A stretch of 64,000 bases of DNA from Rhodeus uyekii (Eukaryota; Chordata; Actinopteri; Cypriniformes; Acheilognathidae): contig JAWRVZ010000087.1 in NCBI GenBank assembly GCA_037043235.1, positions 2,658,501-2,722,500 on the forward strand, read 5' to 3'. This document shows positions 55,315 to 64,000 of this stretch, piece after piece (position 1 is the first letter of the stretch; each line of letters begins with the position of its first letter). The notes beneath the pieces are model-generated. The model did no database searches. It was not told where the DNA came from and was given only the letters and a program-made list of their open reading frames with translations. The position numbers and the translations under genes were made by a program.

Positions 55315-56458
55315 TATATAATATGTATAGCCTATATTAGTAGTAGTGTTATTATTATATATAATATTGCTATTATTATTATTATTATAAGACTAGACTG
55401 TATTAGGGAAAGATTAGACAGTTGGTCTAGTACAAACGTTCTTATATTGTCCAGCATCATCGGTGCCTTGTGAAATGGTGTTCAAAAAAAGAAAAGAAAT
55501 CGTCTTAGCCCTAAAAACAGTTGAAAAGTAATATTTTTGGGATAAAAACTCCTAAAGTATATCCTCTTCATTATTTTTCTTGTTTCCAAAAATCACAGTC
55601 CAAGATACACAAGCACATTCACTGTCTTCTGCCCAGTTAAACCCAGACACTTATTATAATTATAATTTCCCCAGGTCTGCCTATGACCAAACAATTGATT
55701 TACATACATTTGATTTATTTATTTATCTTTTATTTATCCGGGACTATCCCATTCAGAAATCATAATCTCTTCGTCCATGGAGACCTGGTTAAAAAACGCC
55801 AGCACACTTGGTTTCAGACAAATTATTTAAAAAAACAGACAATCCAACAATAGTTGGATATAGTTGATAGTCCCATAAATTTCAAGCCAATACATTTATT
55901 ACAAAGTTATGTTAGTACAATCATTATATACCACAAGAACAAACACATTTTAAATACACAGTGTATCACACACCACATCAGGCACATCTGTAATGTATCT
56001 GATTGTTTTTTACTCTTTGGCCACTAGATGGTTTTGTGAGCAAATGAGGCTTCGAGAAATGAACGCTTTTGTGAACCACTTGGCTGAAAAGGTTCAACGC
56101 TTCATCTCGCCATCTCTAATAAACGGTAAATCCAGGCGAGTAGTCGAGACAGGCAGAAGACAATCTTAAGCGGTATTCCAGGTACAGGTCGGGGCAGGCA
56201 GAGAAGGATAAGAAACGGGCAAACAGGCAGAACTGGTAACAGGTAGAAACAGACAGGAATAATAAACGCTTAGAGATGTCAACCAGGGCTAAACAAGACT
56301 TCGCGGTGTGACAAACATTCATGATAGAGTTCAGCTGGTGTGTGTAATCAGTCCAATGTACTGCATGATGGGAAATGTAGTGTGTAGTGTAGTGTCAGTT
56401 TATGTGTGAGCTCCCTCTGGTGGCCGTGGAGGGGAGCGCAGAGCTCATATTCATAACA
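54783..56458 (-). mobile_element. Solo LTR interrupted by a hAT element
   Basis: The LTR starts TGTAACAAAG and ends TTCATAACA on the plus strand and is flanked by a perfect 5-bp duplication CAAAG (54,778-54,782 and 56,459-56,463). Without the inserted hAT it is about 435 bp. On the minus strand it reads TGTTATGAATATGAGC at its start and has an AATAAA-type signal (plus-strand tctttattaag at about 54,820) near its end. Confidence 0.85.
54886..56118. mobile_element. hAT element nested in the solo LTR
   Basis: The ends TAGTGATGGG and CCATCTCTA are imperfect inverted repeats, flanked by the perfect 8-bp duplication ATAAACGG (54,878-54,885 and 56,119-56,126). The left end is nearly that of the hAT at 23,387, so both belong to one family or sister families. 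An (AC)n run lies at 55,282-55,306, and a 110-bp block near 55,105-55,215 (attgggctccttttggtcac) is shared with 62,775-62,850. No transposase frame is seen. Confidence 0.85.
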
Positions 56459-56463
56459 CAAAG

Positions 56464-56963
56464 TTGCTGTCCTCCTTCAATTGGCGAGGAAACCTTGGAG
56501 CTGTACAGCTGCAGCCAAAATTTTTGAGAATTTTCACAAATTCTGCTGCCTCCGTTTTAATGGTGATAATTTTCACATGATCCAGAATGTTATGAATAGT
56601 GGTCAGATGAATTGCAAAGTCCCTCTTTGCCATTTCACTGCAAATTAGCCCCACCACAAAAGGACCAGAAACAAAAAATCCTGTCAGTGCTTGATGAGTG
56701 TTGATGAGGACAAAGCTGGAGATTTACTCTGTCATGCTGATTGAGTTAGAATAACAGATTGGAAGCTTTAAAGGGCGGATGGTGCTTGAAATCATTGTTG
56801 TTCCTCTGTTAACCATGCAGCACATTTTTACAATATATTTGTACAATATTCTTACACTATATATATATATATAATATATATTTTTATATTTTGTACCCTT
56901 TGTGATTATAACCTTTAGGTAAGGTTCTTTTAATTATCAGTGTGTATGAAGTGTGCTATAAAT
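56464..56963. other. Noncoding host DNA up to the DIRS insertion
   Basis: 56,860-56,963 matches 16,070-16,132, ending with the LINE-like tail gtgtgctataaat. A (TA)n run lies at 56,862-56,880. No gene is seen. Confidence 0.5.
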
Positions 56964-57182
56964 AACGTCTCGGGTTACGAATGTAACCCTGGTTCCCTGA
57001 GGGGAACGAGACGCTGCGTCTAGCGCTAGGGGAAATAGTCTTCCTCGGTCACGTGAAGATCTGTGCAACCAATGAGAGACGAACGCGTGCGAATGCGTCA
57101 CTGCCGGCGGCTGCCAGTGACGTCATGAGCTAGAGCATAAGAGCGCGTCCGAAACCCGGGCGCCTCAGCATGAATGTCTGAA
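56964..57182 (-). repeat. 3' terminal inverted repeat of the DIRS
   Basis: 57,018-57,182 is the inverted copy of 61,932-62,098 with few differences. The outer 57 bp (56,964-57,020) are not at the other end but are complementary to 57,215-57,271 in the internal region. Confidence 0.9.
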
Positions 57183-57214
57183 GCGGGCACGGAGGCTCAA
57201 GGAGCTGAGGCAAA

Positions 57215-57312
57215 GACGCAGCGTCTCGTTCCCCTCAGGGAACCAGGGTTACATTCGTAACCCGAGACGTTCCCTTTCAGGGAACTCGAGCTGCGTCTAG
57301 CGCTAGGGGAAC
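57215..57312 (-). repeat. Internal complementary region (circle-junction template)
   Basis: 57,215-57,271 is the inverted copy of the left end. 57,269-57,312 (gttccctttcagggaactcg ... gctaggggaa) is the inverted copy of the right end at about 62,078-62,120. The halves meet as gagacGTTccctt. In the DIRS model this region templates closure of the cDNA circle. Confidence 0.92.
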
Positions 57313-57361
57313 GCAATACCAACGCCACCTCAGTGACGCCGGCCTCCGGGTGTGTCCCAGC

Positions 57362-58450
57362 TCACTGAGAGAGCACCCTAGTCCCCGGGGCGGCATCGAG
57401 GTCCAAATGGTAAAACCTCATAAAAGTGTGCGGCGAAGACCAGCCAGCCGCAGCACAAACATCAGATAAGGACACTCCGGAGAGGAGTGCCTTGGATGCC
57501 GCCATGCTCCTAGTGGAGTGGGCTCGGACCCTCAGAGGAGAAGCATGTCCGGCCGACTCATAAGCTAAGCAGATAGCCTCGACTATCCACCTGCTTAAGG
57601 TTTGCTTAGAGGCAGGAGCCCCCTCAGGGGTCCCAAAGCAAACGAACAACTGGTCGGACTTACGCCAAGTGGCAGTCTTGAAAACGTAAGCGTCCAGTGC
57701 TCGCACTGGACAGACCTTGTTCTTGTGCTCCTGCTCATGATCATCAAATGGGGGAGGGCAGAAGGCCTGCAGCGTGATAGACCGAGCCACATCAGTGGGA
57801 ACCTTGGGGACATAGCCTGGCCTCGGGTGGAGAAATGCCTTTACCATCCCGGGCGCAAACTCAAGACATGAAGGGGCCACTGAGAGGGCCTGAAGATCCC
57901 CGACCCTCTTGAGCGAGGTGATAGCCAGCAAAAGCAGGATCTTAAGAGAGAGGTACTTGATTGAGATTTCCTCTATAGGTTCGAAGGGTGCCTGGGACAG
58001 GCCTTGTAGTACCACAGACAAGTCCCAAGCCGGCACCTGGGTCTGTGCCGCAGGTCTCAGCCTTAATGTGCCACGGAGGAAACGAGTGACCAGGGGGTCC
58101 CTGCCCAGGGATACCCCACCCAGAGGTACGTGGCAAGCCGCTATGGCAGCCACATAAACCTTCAAGGTGGAGGGGGACAGCCCTGCCACAAATCTTTCTT
58201 GCAGGAACTCCAGTACTTTGCCAACTTGACAGGTTACTGGGTGCAACTGCCTTTCAATACACCAGGACGTGAAAAGTTTCCACTTCAAGGCGTAGAGTTT
58301 CCTCGTGGAGGGAGCTCTGGACTGAAGGATGGTCTCAACAACCTCGGCTGAGAGACCAGATTCTATGAGCTGGGTCCCTTCAGGGGCCAAACCCACAGTT
58401 TCATTAGCTCTGGTTGCGGATATAGAATGCAACCCTCCGCCTGGGACAGA
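57362..58450 (-). CDS. DIRS tyrosine recombinase
   Basis: The last ~360 codons of a long minus-strand frame. The N-terminal core-binding part has VVETILQSRAPSTRKLYALK and SPSTLKVYVAAIAACHVPLG. The catalytic part has TSLKRVGDLQALSV (first Arg), HSTR (57,509-57,520; His and second Arg), SPHTFMRFY with a downstream His, and the nucleophilic Tyr at 57,410-57,412. Thus R-H-R-H-Y is complete. The stop at 57,362 lies just before the internal complementary region. It inserts circular cDNA by strand exchange, not by DDE integrase. The start is uncertain because the frame continues open upstream through the RT ORF; it probably begins near the end of that ORF or is reached by an unusual translation event. 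Confidence 0.9.
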   Translation of the reverse strand, partial: SVPGGGLHSISATRANETVGLAPEGTQLIESGLSAEVVETILQSRAPSTRKLYALKWKLFTSWCIERQLHPVTCQVGKVLEFLQERFVAGLSPSTLKVYVAAIAACHVPLGGVSLGRDPLVTRFLRGTLRLRPAAQTQVPAWDLSVVLQGLSQAPFEPIEEISIKYLSLKILLLLAITSLKRVGDLQALSVAPSCLEFAPGMVKAFLHPRPGYVPKVPTDVARSITLQAFCPPPFDDHEQEHKNKVCPVRALDAYVFKTATWRKSDQLFVCFGTPEGAPASKQTLSRWIVEAICLAYESAGHASPLRVRAHSTRSMAASKALLSGVSLSDVCAAAGWSSPHTFMRFYHLDLDAAPGTRVLSQ

Positions 58451-60453
58451 AGGTCCCTCCTGATTGGAATCTCCCAAGGGAGTCCGTCTAGGAGGGATAC
58501 CAGGTCCGAGAACCATATCCTGGATGGCCAGTGGGGGGCCACTAGCGTGAGACGGACCTTGTCCCGGCGAATCTTGGCCAGAACTCCCGGGAGCAGAGCG
58601 ATCGGGGGAAAGGCGTACAGGCGTGACCTCGGCCAATCCTGTACCATGGCATCCCGCCCCAGAGGCGCTGGATGCGTTAGTGAAAACCACAGAGGGCAGT
58701 GGGTGTTCTCTACTGAGGCAAACAGGTCGACCTGTGCCTTGCCGTATCTTTCCCAAATCTGCTCCACCACATCGGGGTGGAGCCGCCATTCCCCTGGTCT
58801 TGCCCCCTGTCTCGATAGGGCATCTGCTCCCACATTCTGGACCCCCGGGATGTAGGCTGCCCTGAGAGACAACAACTTCCCTTGGGCCCAGAGGAGGATT
58901 TGTCGCGCCATCTTGTACAGTGGTCGCGAACGTAGACCCCCTTGGTGATTGATATAGGCGACCGCCGTCATGCTGTCGGTGAACACAGTGACATGGTGGT
59001 CGCGAAGGTCCGGTAGGAACGCACATAGTGCTCTGTGGATCGCCAGTAACTCTAACATGTTTATGTGCCAGGTCTGGTGCCGACTGTTCCATAGACCTTG
59101 TGAGGAGCGGTCCTTCATGACCGCCCCCCAGCCCGAGAGGGAGGCGTCTGTCGAGAGAGAGACTCTCCGAACCAGAGCCCCAAGCCTTGGGCCTTGAGAC
59201 AGGAACCAAGAGTTCTTCCACATGCTCAGGGCGCGTAGGCATCGCCCCGTGACCCTGATAGTGCGTAGTGGATTCCCCTTCGGGGAAAACCCCTTGGTCA
59301 TTAGCCACCACTGCAGGGACCTCATGTGCAGAAGGCCCAGTGGGATGATACTGGATGCCGCTGCCATGAGCCCTAACACCCTCTGAAAGTGTTTCACCGT
59401 GAGTGGCTGGCCTAGCTTGATGCTCTTGACGGCTGAACAAATAGCTTGGATGCGCTCGGGGGAAAGCCGAGCCGACATCGCAACTGAGTCCCAGATGACT
59501 CCCAAGAAAGTTGTTCTCTGAGCGGGAGAAAGTACACTCTTCTTGGCGTTCAGCCTCAGCCCCAGCTCCTTCATATGTGCGAGCACCACATCTCGATGTT
59601 GCTCCGCTAACTGCGGCGACTGCGCCAGAATAAGCCAGTCGTCGATATAATTTAAAACACGGATGCCCCGTAGCCGCAGTGGAGCTAGTGCAGCGTCCAC
59701 GACTTTTGTGAACGTGCGGGGTGAGAGCGCTAGGCCGAACGGAAGCACCTGATACTGGTACGCCTTTCCCCCAAAGGCGAACCTCAGGAACTTCCTGTGT
59801 TGCGGAAGGATGGAGACATGGAAATACGCGTCCTTGAGGTCGACTGTGACAAACCAGTACTCGGATCTGACCTGCACTACGATCTGTTTGAGCGTTAGCA
59901 TTTTGAACTTTAGACGCCTGACCGCACGATTCAAGAGACGCAAATCCAGAATAGGCCGCAACCCTCCATCCTTCTTTGGAACTAAGAAGTACCGGCTGTA
60001 AAAACCGGACTTGCTTTCTGCGAGGGGTACATGCTCGATGGCCCCTTTCGCCAGCAGAGTGTCTACTTCTTGCTCCATGACCAGAGCCTGCTGAGGGCCT
60101 ACCACTGACTGTAGGACCCCCGAAAAGCGAGGTGGAGAAACCCCGAACTGAATGGCGTACCCTAAGGTTACTGTCCGCAGGACCCACTGAGAGATACCGG
60201 GTAGCCGTGACCACGCATCCCGGAATTCTACTAGGGGAACCAGCCTCCCTGGGCTGGCCTCTGGTACCAAGAACATATCCCCCACTGAGCCGGGGCTGAT
60301 TCCGGAAACCCGTGAGGATTGCTCTAGGACCCTCCTTAGAGGGGGTGGTTTTCCCATGGCGGGCTGACTGTTGAGCTGCTCCAGGGACACACCACCTGGT
60401 TGCGGCTTGGCATCAGGGCCGCTTACTCTTAGCCTTCTTAGCCTCCAGGACAA
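58363..60453 (-). CDS. DIRS reverse transcriptase, RNase H and methyltransferase-like ORF
   Basis: 696 codons, no internal stop. The RT has FLVPKKDGGLRPILDLR, VDLKDAYFHVSI, LPFGLALSPRTF and the catalytic NYIDDWL (YIDD at 59,638-59,649). RNase H follows with STDASLSGWG, HINMLELLAIHRA, FTDSMTAVAYI and GADALSRQG. The last ~130 residues (VDLFASVENTHCPLWFSL, AFPPIALLPGVLAKI, VAPHWPSRIWFSDL) correspond to the DNA-methyltransferase-like domain known in DIRS1-type elements. It overlaps gag by 41 nt at its start. The enzyme copies the RNA into the DNA that is then circularised. Complete by length and motifs. Confidence 0.93.
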   Translation of the reverse strand: MSWRLRRLRVSGPDAKPQPGGVSLEQLNSQPAMGKPPPLRRVLEQSSRVSGISPGSVGDMFLVPEASPGRLVPLVEFRDAWSRLPGISQWVLRTVTLGYAIQFGVSPPRFSGVLQSVVGPQQALVMEQEVDTLLAKGAIEHVPLAESKSGFYSRYFLVPKKDGGLRPILDLRLLNRAVRRLKFKMLTLKQIVVQVRSEYWFVTVDLKDAYFHVSILPQHRKFLRFAFGGKAYQYQVLPFGLALSPRTFTKVVDAALAPLRLRGIRVLNYIDDWLILAQSPQLAEQHRDVVLAHMKELGLRLNAKKSVLSPAQRTTFLGVIWDSVAMSARLSPERIQAICSAVKSIKLGQPLTVKHFQRVLGLMAAASSIIPLGLLHMRSLQWWLMTKGFSPKGNPLRTIRVTGRCLRALSMWKNSWFLSQGPRLGALVRRVSLSTDASLSGWGAVMKDRSSQGLWNSRHQTWHINMLELLAIHRALCAFLPDLRDHHVTVFTDSMTAVAYINHQGGLRSRPLYKMARQILLWAQGKLLSLRAAYIPGVQNVGADALSRQGARPGEWRLHPDVVEQIWERYGKAQVDLFASVENTHCPLWFSLTHPAPLGRDAMVQDWPRSRLYAFPPIALLPGVLAKIRRDKVRLTLVAPHWPSRIWFSDLVSLLDGLPWEIPIRRDLLSQAEGCILYPQPELMKLWVWPLKGPSS

Positions 60454-61900
60454 CCCTTAGATCACCTTTACGACCTGTGGCTTTAACTTGTCGTCCCCCC
60501 CTCCCGGCATCTACCGGAGGAAGACGGGTTGCGACACTGTATTTTTGAGCGGCCCTGTATGAGGAGCTCTGAGACCTGGCTTGGCTGGCGGTCTCACGTG
60601 GAGGGCGGCGTGGAAGAACTTTACTGAACGCTGCCTGCTGTCGTGCAGCCTCCTGAAACTTGTCGACGACGCTTCTCACGGCATCGCCGAACAAGCCCGA
60701 AGGGGACAGAGGAGCGTCCAGCAAAACAAATTTGTCTTTATCTTTCATCGTTGACAAATTAAGCCAAAGGTGTCTCTCCGTGGCCACCAGAGCTGCCATG
60801 GAGCGGCCGACAGAGTAGGCCGTCTCCCTAGTGGTCCGAAGAGACAAATCCACAGTCCGGCGCAGCTCTGTCACTGCCTACGGACTAATACTGCCGCCCT
60901 CGTTGAGGTTCCCAAGCAACTCAGCCTGATACGCCTGCAACAGTGCCGTGAAGTGCAGGCACGATGCGGCTTGACTCGATGCCGAGTACGCTTTCCCCAC
61001 CAAGGACGATGTGACGCGCATCGGCTTGGAGGGGAGCGCCGGAGCTTTAATGGAGGATGAAGACTGGGGAACGAGGTAACTCGCGAGAGCCTCATCCACT
61101 TTTTTCATCCCTCCATAACAATGATTTTGACCCCCTACTAAATTGTTATACATTCCGCTATTGCGTGTATGAACCTTTTCGGAGGCTGGCCTTCCCCAAG
61201 ATCTAGATACCTCGGCATGCAAATCTGGTATAAAAGGCATTGCTCGGCGCGGGGGAGTGACGCGAACTGGTAAATAGTGCTCGTCCAACATACTTCTTCT
61301 AGGACGAGCACTTCTGGTCTCTGCTGGCCAATCAAGCCCCAGACAAGAGACCGCTCGTGTCACAACCTCAAGAAGCTCCTCAACTGCCGGCGAGGAGGGT
61401 GGCGATTCCTCCTCAGCCGGACCAACACTAGCTAAATCCATCTCACTTTCTGAACTAGATAGAGCTAATGTTGGAGTCACAGCACGGGCAGCTCTCTCGG
61501 AGTGCTCGTGACTGGGACCCGCTTGATCTCGCGAGAGCTGAGGTAAGGCGGGACCCACCCCAGCTAACTCGGCAAGATCCATTTGTGATCCCCAGGAACG
61601 AGAGCGCCGCAAAGCCTCGGCTGCTGCAGGTCCTGAACCACGGGGAACACTAGCCTGGGCGGCCTCTTTACAGACCGCCAGGCGGGAGCGGAGATCATGC
61701 AAGGAAAACCTCTCGCAGTCTTTGCAGCCGGCATTCTCAAGTGCCGACCGTGCATGCTCCTCTCCCAAACAGATTACACACATAACATGTGTATCCTTGC
61801 CTGTTATAAAACGAGGGCAAGAATGAACACACGGTGTGAACCTCTGTTCAATCGCCACATTTTCCGCACTCATTCTGATTTTTTGATATCTCACACTCAA
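60413..61900 (-). pseudogene. DIRS Gag with a single in-frame amber codon
   Basis: The frame runs 61,900 to 60,413 with one TAG at 60,875-60,877, where the mini-DIRS has CAG (Gln). The N-terminus holds CVHSCPRF, HVMCVICLGEEHARSAL and CKDCERF: a cysteine/histidine array C-x3-C...H-x3-C-x2-C-x4-H...C-x2-C that could bind zinc. The middle has FIPDLHAEVSRSWGRPA, LPSKPMRVTSSLVGKAYS and CLHFTALLQAYQAELLGN; the end has ERHLWLNLSTMKDKDK and KKAKSKRP. ATG codons at about 61,900 and 61,873 are both possible. The product should be the particle protein. A C-terminally truncated protein of about 340 residues would be made unless the stop is suppressed. Confidence 0.85.
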
Positions 61901-61931
61901 AAATCACTCTCGCACAAACACAGCACGCTGA

Positions 61932-62120
61932 AGACATTCAGAGCTGAGGCGCCCGGGTTTCGGACGCGCTCTTATGCTCTAGCTCATGACGTCACCGGCA
62001 GCCGCCGGCAGTGACGCATTCGCACGCGTTCGTCTCTCATTGGTTGCACAGATCTTCACGTGACCGAGGAAGACTATTTCCCCTAGCGCTAGACGCAGCT
62101 CGAGTTCCCTGAAAGGGAAC
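61932..62120 (-). repeat. 5' terminal inverted repeat of the DIRS
   Basis: 61,932-62,098 is the inverted partner of 57,018-57,182. The outermost part cgagttccctgaaagggaac (62,101-62,120) can form a small hairpin and is the part copied in the internal complementary region. The repeat contains gacgtcaccgg and cacgtgac motifs that could act in the promoter. Confidence 0.9.
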
Positions 62121-64000
62121 TTTGCCTTCTCTTCCCTCAAGTTAAAAATATACATTTTGTTTTTACAGTTTTCTGATGCAAAATACTTTTTTTTAACTTT
62201 TATATTCTTGCATTATAAAAGGCAAGATATTCACAGATAATAAACAATAATAAATAAATAATCTTATTTATAGAATTGATGTGTTTGCCTAAAGTTAAAA
62301 GACAACTGATTCGGTCAATATGTTGCTGCCTTAACAATTCTATATTAGTAAATATTAATATTGAAAATAATCTTTAATTTGCAGTCTATGGCAGGAGCAG
62401 ATGAGTATGTGTACAATATTCTCAGGTATAAACAGAGGAAACTAGGTGCCATGTTTTCATTGTATTTGTATGATCTCATTATGTTCAAGACCCAATAAAT
62501 TGTACTGATGAAATAATGCATCCGTCAAAGTTGTCTGCATATTTCTAATCTCATAATATTTTTACTAAATCCAAATGTTACATGTACATTTATTTATGCA
62601 ACTTTTCTCATAAATATCTCAACACCAAAAAAAATCATTTTTATTCTTTTTCTCTTATGTAGCCAGTGAGGTGATGATTTTTAACCGGGCATCTAAAGGG
62701 AGGCCTGGGTCTGATCCTGCTGGAAAGTGTGCCAGTGTTGCCAAATTGGGCGGGTTCCCGCCCAATTGGGCTCCTTTTGGTCACATCTGACCGGGAAAAA
62801 ATGCATTGGGCTGGTCGATAAAAATTGGGCTTGTTTTTGATGACAAACCCGCCCAAATTTCATATATAGATGCATATAAATTCCACTAAAACAGGCCCGT
62901 CTCTTCTCCCCGTCAACAATCGCGTGTAGGTCTCTACCTACCACACATGGTCCAGATACATGGAGTTACAGGCCGATGCTAAGCCCGTTCTCTTTTTGAT
63001 CATTGATATGGTGGCTGTTTTGCAGATAATTGTGGGTTTTATATAGTGTTTGTGTATTTTATTATTTTAATCAGGTATTGTAGTTATTTTTGTGTTAATT
63101 GTGTCTTTGTGATTTCATATCAGGTTCAGTTGATTGCTGTTACTTAAGTTAATGTTGAAGTTGTGAGGGAGTTTTTGATACTTATTTATTTTGTACATCA
63201 GCCTCATATTGTCTGCCAATCTTTTTCTTTATGCTTTAAAATACACTTATTATTCCAATGTATGAGGGGTAATTGCAATGGAATTTCCTCTGAGCTTTGG
63301 GGGTATTTATGCAGTTTGTTTATTTTATTTTGAATTGTTCTGTGTAATGACGCTGTAATTGTGTTGGGGTTCATAAAGGGTTGGCTCACTATATCTGTCC
63401 TTTGAGGGGACATTAACTTTTATTATTGTGTGTTCCTTAAAGTTTGATTTGTGTTAATAAAAAATAAAAATAAAAACTCTTCTTGTGAGATTTATTTCAT
63501 TTCTGAGTACATTATACAAAGCTAATCTGGTGGAAAAACAAAACTGTTTCAGCCTCTTGAGGGCAGCAAAGGAAACATGATGTAACCACAGATCTGTGTT
63601 TCATCAGCTCATGATCTGATGCTTTGATACAGTTTGAGTATCCTCTTCATCACCACTGGTTACTAGTAAATGAAACACAGCAGATACTGGATACCAGTTA
63701 CACCTCAGATACCAGTGCAAACTATTGAAGGACAATCAAATTGTGTATTTGAAACCAGAAACTGAAGTAAAACCAAAGAAAGATTTCACTCCAGGATCCT
63801 GAATACATTTTGTCAGAGGAGTTTAAGAAAGAAGTTTCAATCTCATATTCATATAAGTGTGAGTTCATTTATTCATTTCATTTGCTGCTGTTCATTTCAC
63901 TCATAGAATCAAATGTCACATTAAACAGAAGAACGACTAAAGTTTGTGTAACATTTTATGATGTAATTTAAAGATTGTTTATTGTATTATTTTAGTGTTT
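62121..64000. other. Host noncoding DNA with IgV-unit remnants
   Basis: 62,121-62,580 resembles 16,138-16,470 and 18,660-18,900 (ttgttgctgccttaa, ttctcaggtataaa, cccaataaa), i.e. the 3' region of the receptor unit. 62,730-62,875 holds inverted attgggcggg motifs and a block shared with the hAT at 55,105. A remnant of a V-domain exon (aggatcctgaatacattttg ... gaagtttcaatctcatattc) lies at 63,794-63,855 and matches 33,944-34,006, with its donor changed from GTAAGT to ATAAGT. No complete gene is seen. Confidence 0.5.

Larger units (their letters stand above)
56964..62120 (-). mobile_element. Full-length DIRS retrotransposon
   Basis: On the minus strand the order is inverted repeat, gag, RT-RNase H-methyltransferase-like ORF, overlapping tyrosine recombinase, internal complementary region, inverted repeat. 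The element starts and ends with AAC (56,964-56,966 and 62,118-62,120) without a further target duplication, as expected for recombinase-mediated integration of a circle. The paralogous unoccupied site is at 16,130-16,138. The one clear defect is an amber codon in gag at 60,875-60,877. GC-rich coding sequence stands out from the host. Confidence 0.93.

Noticed and set aside
58427..61060. Plus-strand frames of 60-142 codons in the DIRS
   Set aside because: Shadows of the minus-strand gag and RT frames.

Overview
The window looks like teleost nuclear DNA, most likely from a cyprinid-type fish. The evidence is intron-split vertebrate immunoglobulin-domain genes with GT-AG introns, AT-rich noncoding DNA, a 5S-rRNA-derived SINE3, L2-type LINEs with an esterase-type ORF1, hAT and Tigger-like DNA elements, a sushi-type Ty3/Gypsy chromovirus and several DIRS elements. 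There is no bacterial or organellar gene structure.

The host backbone is a tandemly duplicated locus. Two copies encode complete, phase-consistent four-exon genes for small type I membrane proteins with one V-set Ig domain: gene A at 12,679-15,553 (225 aa) and gene B at 33,645-35,754 (185 aa). Degenerate relatives of the same unit lie near 0.84-1.7, 19.7-21.1, 22.4, 25.3-25.65, 36.3-37.0 and 63.8-64.0 kb. Noncoding blocks repeat between about 8.4-10.2, 28.1-29.9 and 37.7-40.6 kb. This is birth-and-death evolution of a B7/butyrophilin-like receptor family. The duplicated copies act as each other's empty sites, so insertion points can be placed closely.

Mobile DNA layout. 0.64-0.83 kb: DIRS end. 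1.7-2.9 kb: SINE3, solo LTR and a hAT MITE. 3.6-6.4 kb: 5' half of an L2 LINE. 6.4-7.9 kb: DIRS gag fragment. 10.2-10.6 kb: solo LTR. 16.6-18.6 kb: L2 RT fragment joined to a DIRS tyrosine-recombinase end. 23.1-24.7 kb: solo LTR split by a hAT. 25.65-28.1 kb: LTR element containing a Tigger-like MITE. 30.0-32.6 kb: gag-only mini-DIRS with complete termini. 43.7-49.0 kb: intact young Ty3/Gypsy chromovirus. 54.8-56.5 kb: solo LTR split by a hAT. 57.0-62.1 kb: full-length DIRS on the minus strand.

The strongest points are these. (1) The Gypsy element carries a perfect 11-nt self-priming match between its primer site and its own LTR. (2) Its GAAAC target duplication lies inside what reads, once the insertion is discounted, as the first coding exon of an unrecognised gene whose downstream micro-exons are phase-compatible. 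(3) The DIRS element shows inverted ends plus an internal region that reproduces its circle junction, and a paralogous empty site supports insertion at an AAC/GTT trinucleotide. (4) A gag-only DIRS derivative kept every terminal signal. (5) Genes A and B share an upstream ATG that overlaps the signal-peptide start in another frame.
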